Assembly: GCA_015658775.1 (NCBI GenBank)
Contig: DQOF01000172.1
Coordinates: 1 to 33,631 of the forward strand
Length of the DNA stretch: 33,631 nucleotides
Reading direction: 5' to 3'
DNA from: Acidimicrobiia bacterium
GTDB taxonomy: Bacteria > Actinomycetota > Acidimicrobiia > Acidimicrobiales > MedAcidi-G1
The notes under the pieces are model-generated. The model searched no databases, had not been told where the DNA came from, and saw nothing but the letters and a program-made list of their open reading frames with translations. Made by a program: the position numbers and the translations under genes. Positions 32,257-33,631 of the stretch are shown in pieces (within the stretch, counting starts at the first letter, position 1; the number at the start of each line of letters is the position of its first letter).

Positions 32257-32723
32257 TCATCGGTCCATTGGCCTCCGCCGCACCGTCTCATGCGACTGGG
32301 GCTCTCGGGGTGGCAGGCCGAGCCGCACCGTCCAGCCGCCGTCGGATCCCCGTTCGAGCACCTGGCCGCCTTCGTGCACGTCGTGGCGGCGGCGGCAGAG
32401 CAGGGCCAGGTTGTCCAGGTCGGTGGGGCCGTCGTCGCGGAGCCATTCGTCGAGGTGGTGGCTTAGCACCAACCCGGGGGCCGGTCGCATCCGGTCCACA
32501 CGCTTCCGCCGTCACGAACGACCTGTGCCCGCTGTTGGGCGGGGTTGATGCGGTAACGACGCCTACCCACGTCAAGTGGTTGGGAGGCACCGCCCAGGAC
32601 CATCGGGATGATGGCGGCGTCGCGGGCCGGGCGTCGCGCAGTGACGGGCGCCAGGTCGCCGACGTCGGGGATCTCGCATCGGGGCAGGCGCCCGTCGGCG
32701 ACGCCGTCCCCAAGCCCGACTCC
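32257..32723 (-). pseudogene. Frameshifted DUF222/13E12-type HNH endonuclease remnant
   Basis: Translated in several frames, the minus strand shows the C-terminal half of an actinobacterial DUF222-HNH endonuclease. One frame (from about 32723) reads GRLPRCEIPDVGDLAP, RRPARDAAIIPMVLGG, then LDVGRRRYRINPAQQRA and DGGSVWTGCDRP. Another frame gives PGWC followed by a stop. A third (to 32257) gives SHHLDEW and GPTDLDNLALLCRRRHDVHE, the HNH core. At least one and probably two frameshifts lie near 32460-32485. Two positions differ from the usual DGGCVWPGC (Cys to Ser, Pro to Thr). The N-terminal DUF222 half is missing or unrecognisable. Such genes are often multi-copy and mobile-element linked. Confidence 0.8.
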
Positions 32724-32958
32724 ACATCATCGAAGGCGAACTCGAGGAGGTGAACCCGAAAGAACTCACCGACACAGCCTGATAGAACAACAACGAGGCA
32801 GACGCGGCGACCACACCGCTACACCACCTCAAGGGAGCATGACCGGCTCGGTTTGGAGTATGCGAAGGACCCCTGTCCGGGCAGACTCGAACCAGCCATA
32901 CTCCATCTGGCAGACTCTGTCACGTTCTAGGAAACAGGTCCCATGTAGGGGGTTCGTA
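32724..32958. other. Non-coding stretch between HNH relic and hydrolase
   Basis: About 235 nt with no supported gene. It holds a possible further-decayed part of the HNH relic (to about 32840) and a 9-bp inverted repeat. GTAGGGGG at 32945-32952 serves as the ribosome site of the next gene. Confidence 0.5.
32854..32905. repeat. 9-bp inverted repeat with inner hairpin
   Basis: TGGAGTATG (32854-32862) and CATACTCCA (32897-32905) are perfect inverted repeats 34 nt apart. Inside, GGAC-CCCT-GTCC (32867-32878) forms a small hairpin. It could be a terminator, a binding site or a relic end of a mobile segment; no target duplication is seen. Confidence 0.5.
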
Positions 32959-33631
32959 GTGCCGATGGTGGAGTTGGATACCGGTATCGAGATGTACTAC
33001 GAGGTGGAGGGCTCCGGAGATCCGCTGTTGCTAATCATGGGTACAGGAGCAGACCATTCAACATGGTCTGCTCAGGTCGAGTGCTATCGGGACCACTTCA
33101 CGGTGATCACCTTCGACAATCGTGGAACTGGCCAGTCAACCCATTTGCCCGATCCGACCTCCTACAGCATGCGGGTACTGGCCGACGATGCTGCATCGCT
33201 CCTGAACCTGATTGGCGTCGACTCTGCTCATGTCGCAGGCGTGTCTCTCGGCAGCGCCACCGCGCAGGAACTGGCTATCAACCACCCAGAGCGAGTCCGG
33301 ACCCTTCAGTTGCACAATACCTGGGGCCGGTCGGACGAATGGTTCCGGAGGATGATCGATTCGATGGCCTTCATGGTCGAACACGACGATATGGAGGCGT
33401 ACATTCGCTGTGCGCTTCTCTGGGTGTCGAGTCCGGCGTTCCTGAGCGAGAGACCGGGTGACGCAGCCGCGTTTGAACGTGGATTCATCCTCGAGAATCC
33501 CCACCCTCCGTCGAAGGAGGGACTACTGGGTCATTTTCATGCCGACAAGGTCCACGATTCGCTCGACCGACTCGTGGAGATCAAGGTGCCTGTCGTGGTT
33601 ACATCCGGCGAGTTGGACTGGCAGGTGCCAA
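32959..33631 (+). CDS. Alpha/beta hydrolase, truncated at window end
   Basis: About 224 residues are visible and the frame is still open at the right edge. It reads as a haloperoxidase/lactonase-like alpha/beta hydrolase: GIEMYYEVEGSGDPLLLIMG, FDNRGTGQST, and the nucleophile elbow GVSLGS (catalytic Ser) after HVA. The start is GTG 32959, 6 nt after GTAGGGGG, or ATG 32965. The acid residue is probably in SGELDWQVP at the very end; the catalytic His lies beyond the window. Base composition is lower in G+C than neighbours (for example 34 of 60 in 33001-33060, against 43 of 60 in 31741-31800 of cysC), with more A/T-ending codons, so it may have been acquired. Substrate unknown. Confidence 0.85.
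   Translation, partial: MPMVELDTGIEMYYEVEGSGDPLLLIMGTGADHSTWSAQVECYRDHFTVITFDNRGTGQSTHLPDPTSYSMRVLADDAASLLNLIGVDSAHVAGVSLGSATAQELAINHPERVRTLQLHNTWGRSDEWFRRMIDSMAFMVEHDDMEAYIRCALLWVSSPAFLSERPGDAAAFERGFILENPHPPSKEGLLGHFHADKVHDSLDRLVEIKVPVVVTSGELDWQVP

Noticed and set aside
32863-32905. tRNA 3'-end remnant (GGTTCGAGTC on the minus strand)
   Set aside because: Only a T-loop-like string is present; the flanking bases do not form a proper T stem, and the 9-bp repeat encloses too little sequence for a tRNA.

Overview
This is a gene-dense, high-GC window from a bacterium that looks like a member of the Actinomycetota, plausibly of the class Acidimicrobiia. The evidence is a mycothiol S-conjugate amidase, a NucS mismatch endonuclease, an F420-type (Rv3093c-like) LLM oxidoreductase, an actinobacterial LexA box in front of dnaE2, a decayed DUF222/13E12-type HNH endonuclease, and several starts that look leaderless (TAnnnT 6-8 nt before the start codon). 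The exact genus cannot be read from the sequence. About 35 genes are supported. No rRNA, complete tRNA, CRISPR array or insertion sequence was seen.

Layout. 1-8112: a UbiD decarboxylase (only its N-terminus is in the window) and a cytosine-deaminase-like amidohydrolase on the minus strand, divergent from ubiX, a creatininase-family amidase, a thiamine-binding (DUF77) protein and a complete BMP-type ABC importer (lipoprotein, duplicated ATPase, two permeases). Together these suggest uptake and breakdown of a nucleoside- or N-heterocycle-like compound, but the substrate is unknown. 8139-10909 (minus): two overlapping genes for fold-type II PLP enzymes, with a 14-bp tandem repeat just upstream of their likely promoter. 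11065-14991: a secreted Pro/Thr-rich peptidoglycan-binding protein, then SOS-controlled error-prone polymerase DnaE2. 15073-17602: a cation permease with two MgtE-like halves, followed by a soluble protein with two PhoU-RCK_C units. 17599-19057 (minus): an NfeD/SPFH membrane pair. 19157-20484: mycothiol S-conjugate amidase coupled to an SCP2-like protein.

20508-25963: mixed single genes, comprising a ChbG/YdjC-like protein with an altered metal site, a nuclease lipoprotein, an LLM oxidoreductase, a YczE-like membrane protein, an ATP-grasp ligase, a Mug-type DNA glycosylase and two small proteins. 25971-29260 (minus): a tight four-gene run cysQ-nucS-GGR-PAP2. 29353-32192: sulfate activation genes cysD, cysN and cysC, divergent from cysQ. 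CysDNC make PAPS and CysQ removes the by-product PAP.

32193-33631 looks different from the rest. It has a frameshifted DUF222/HNH endonuclease relic, a 9-bp inverted repeat in a non-coding stretch, and an AT-richer alpha/beta hydrolase that runs off the end. This may be the edge of an acquired segment.
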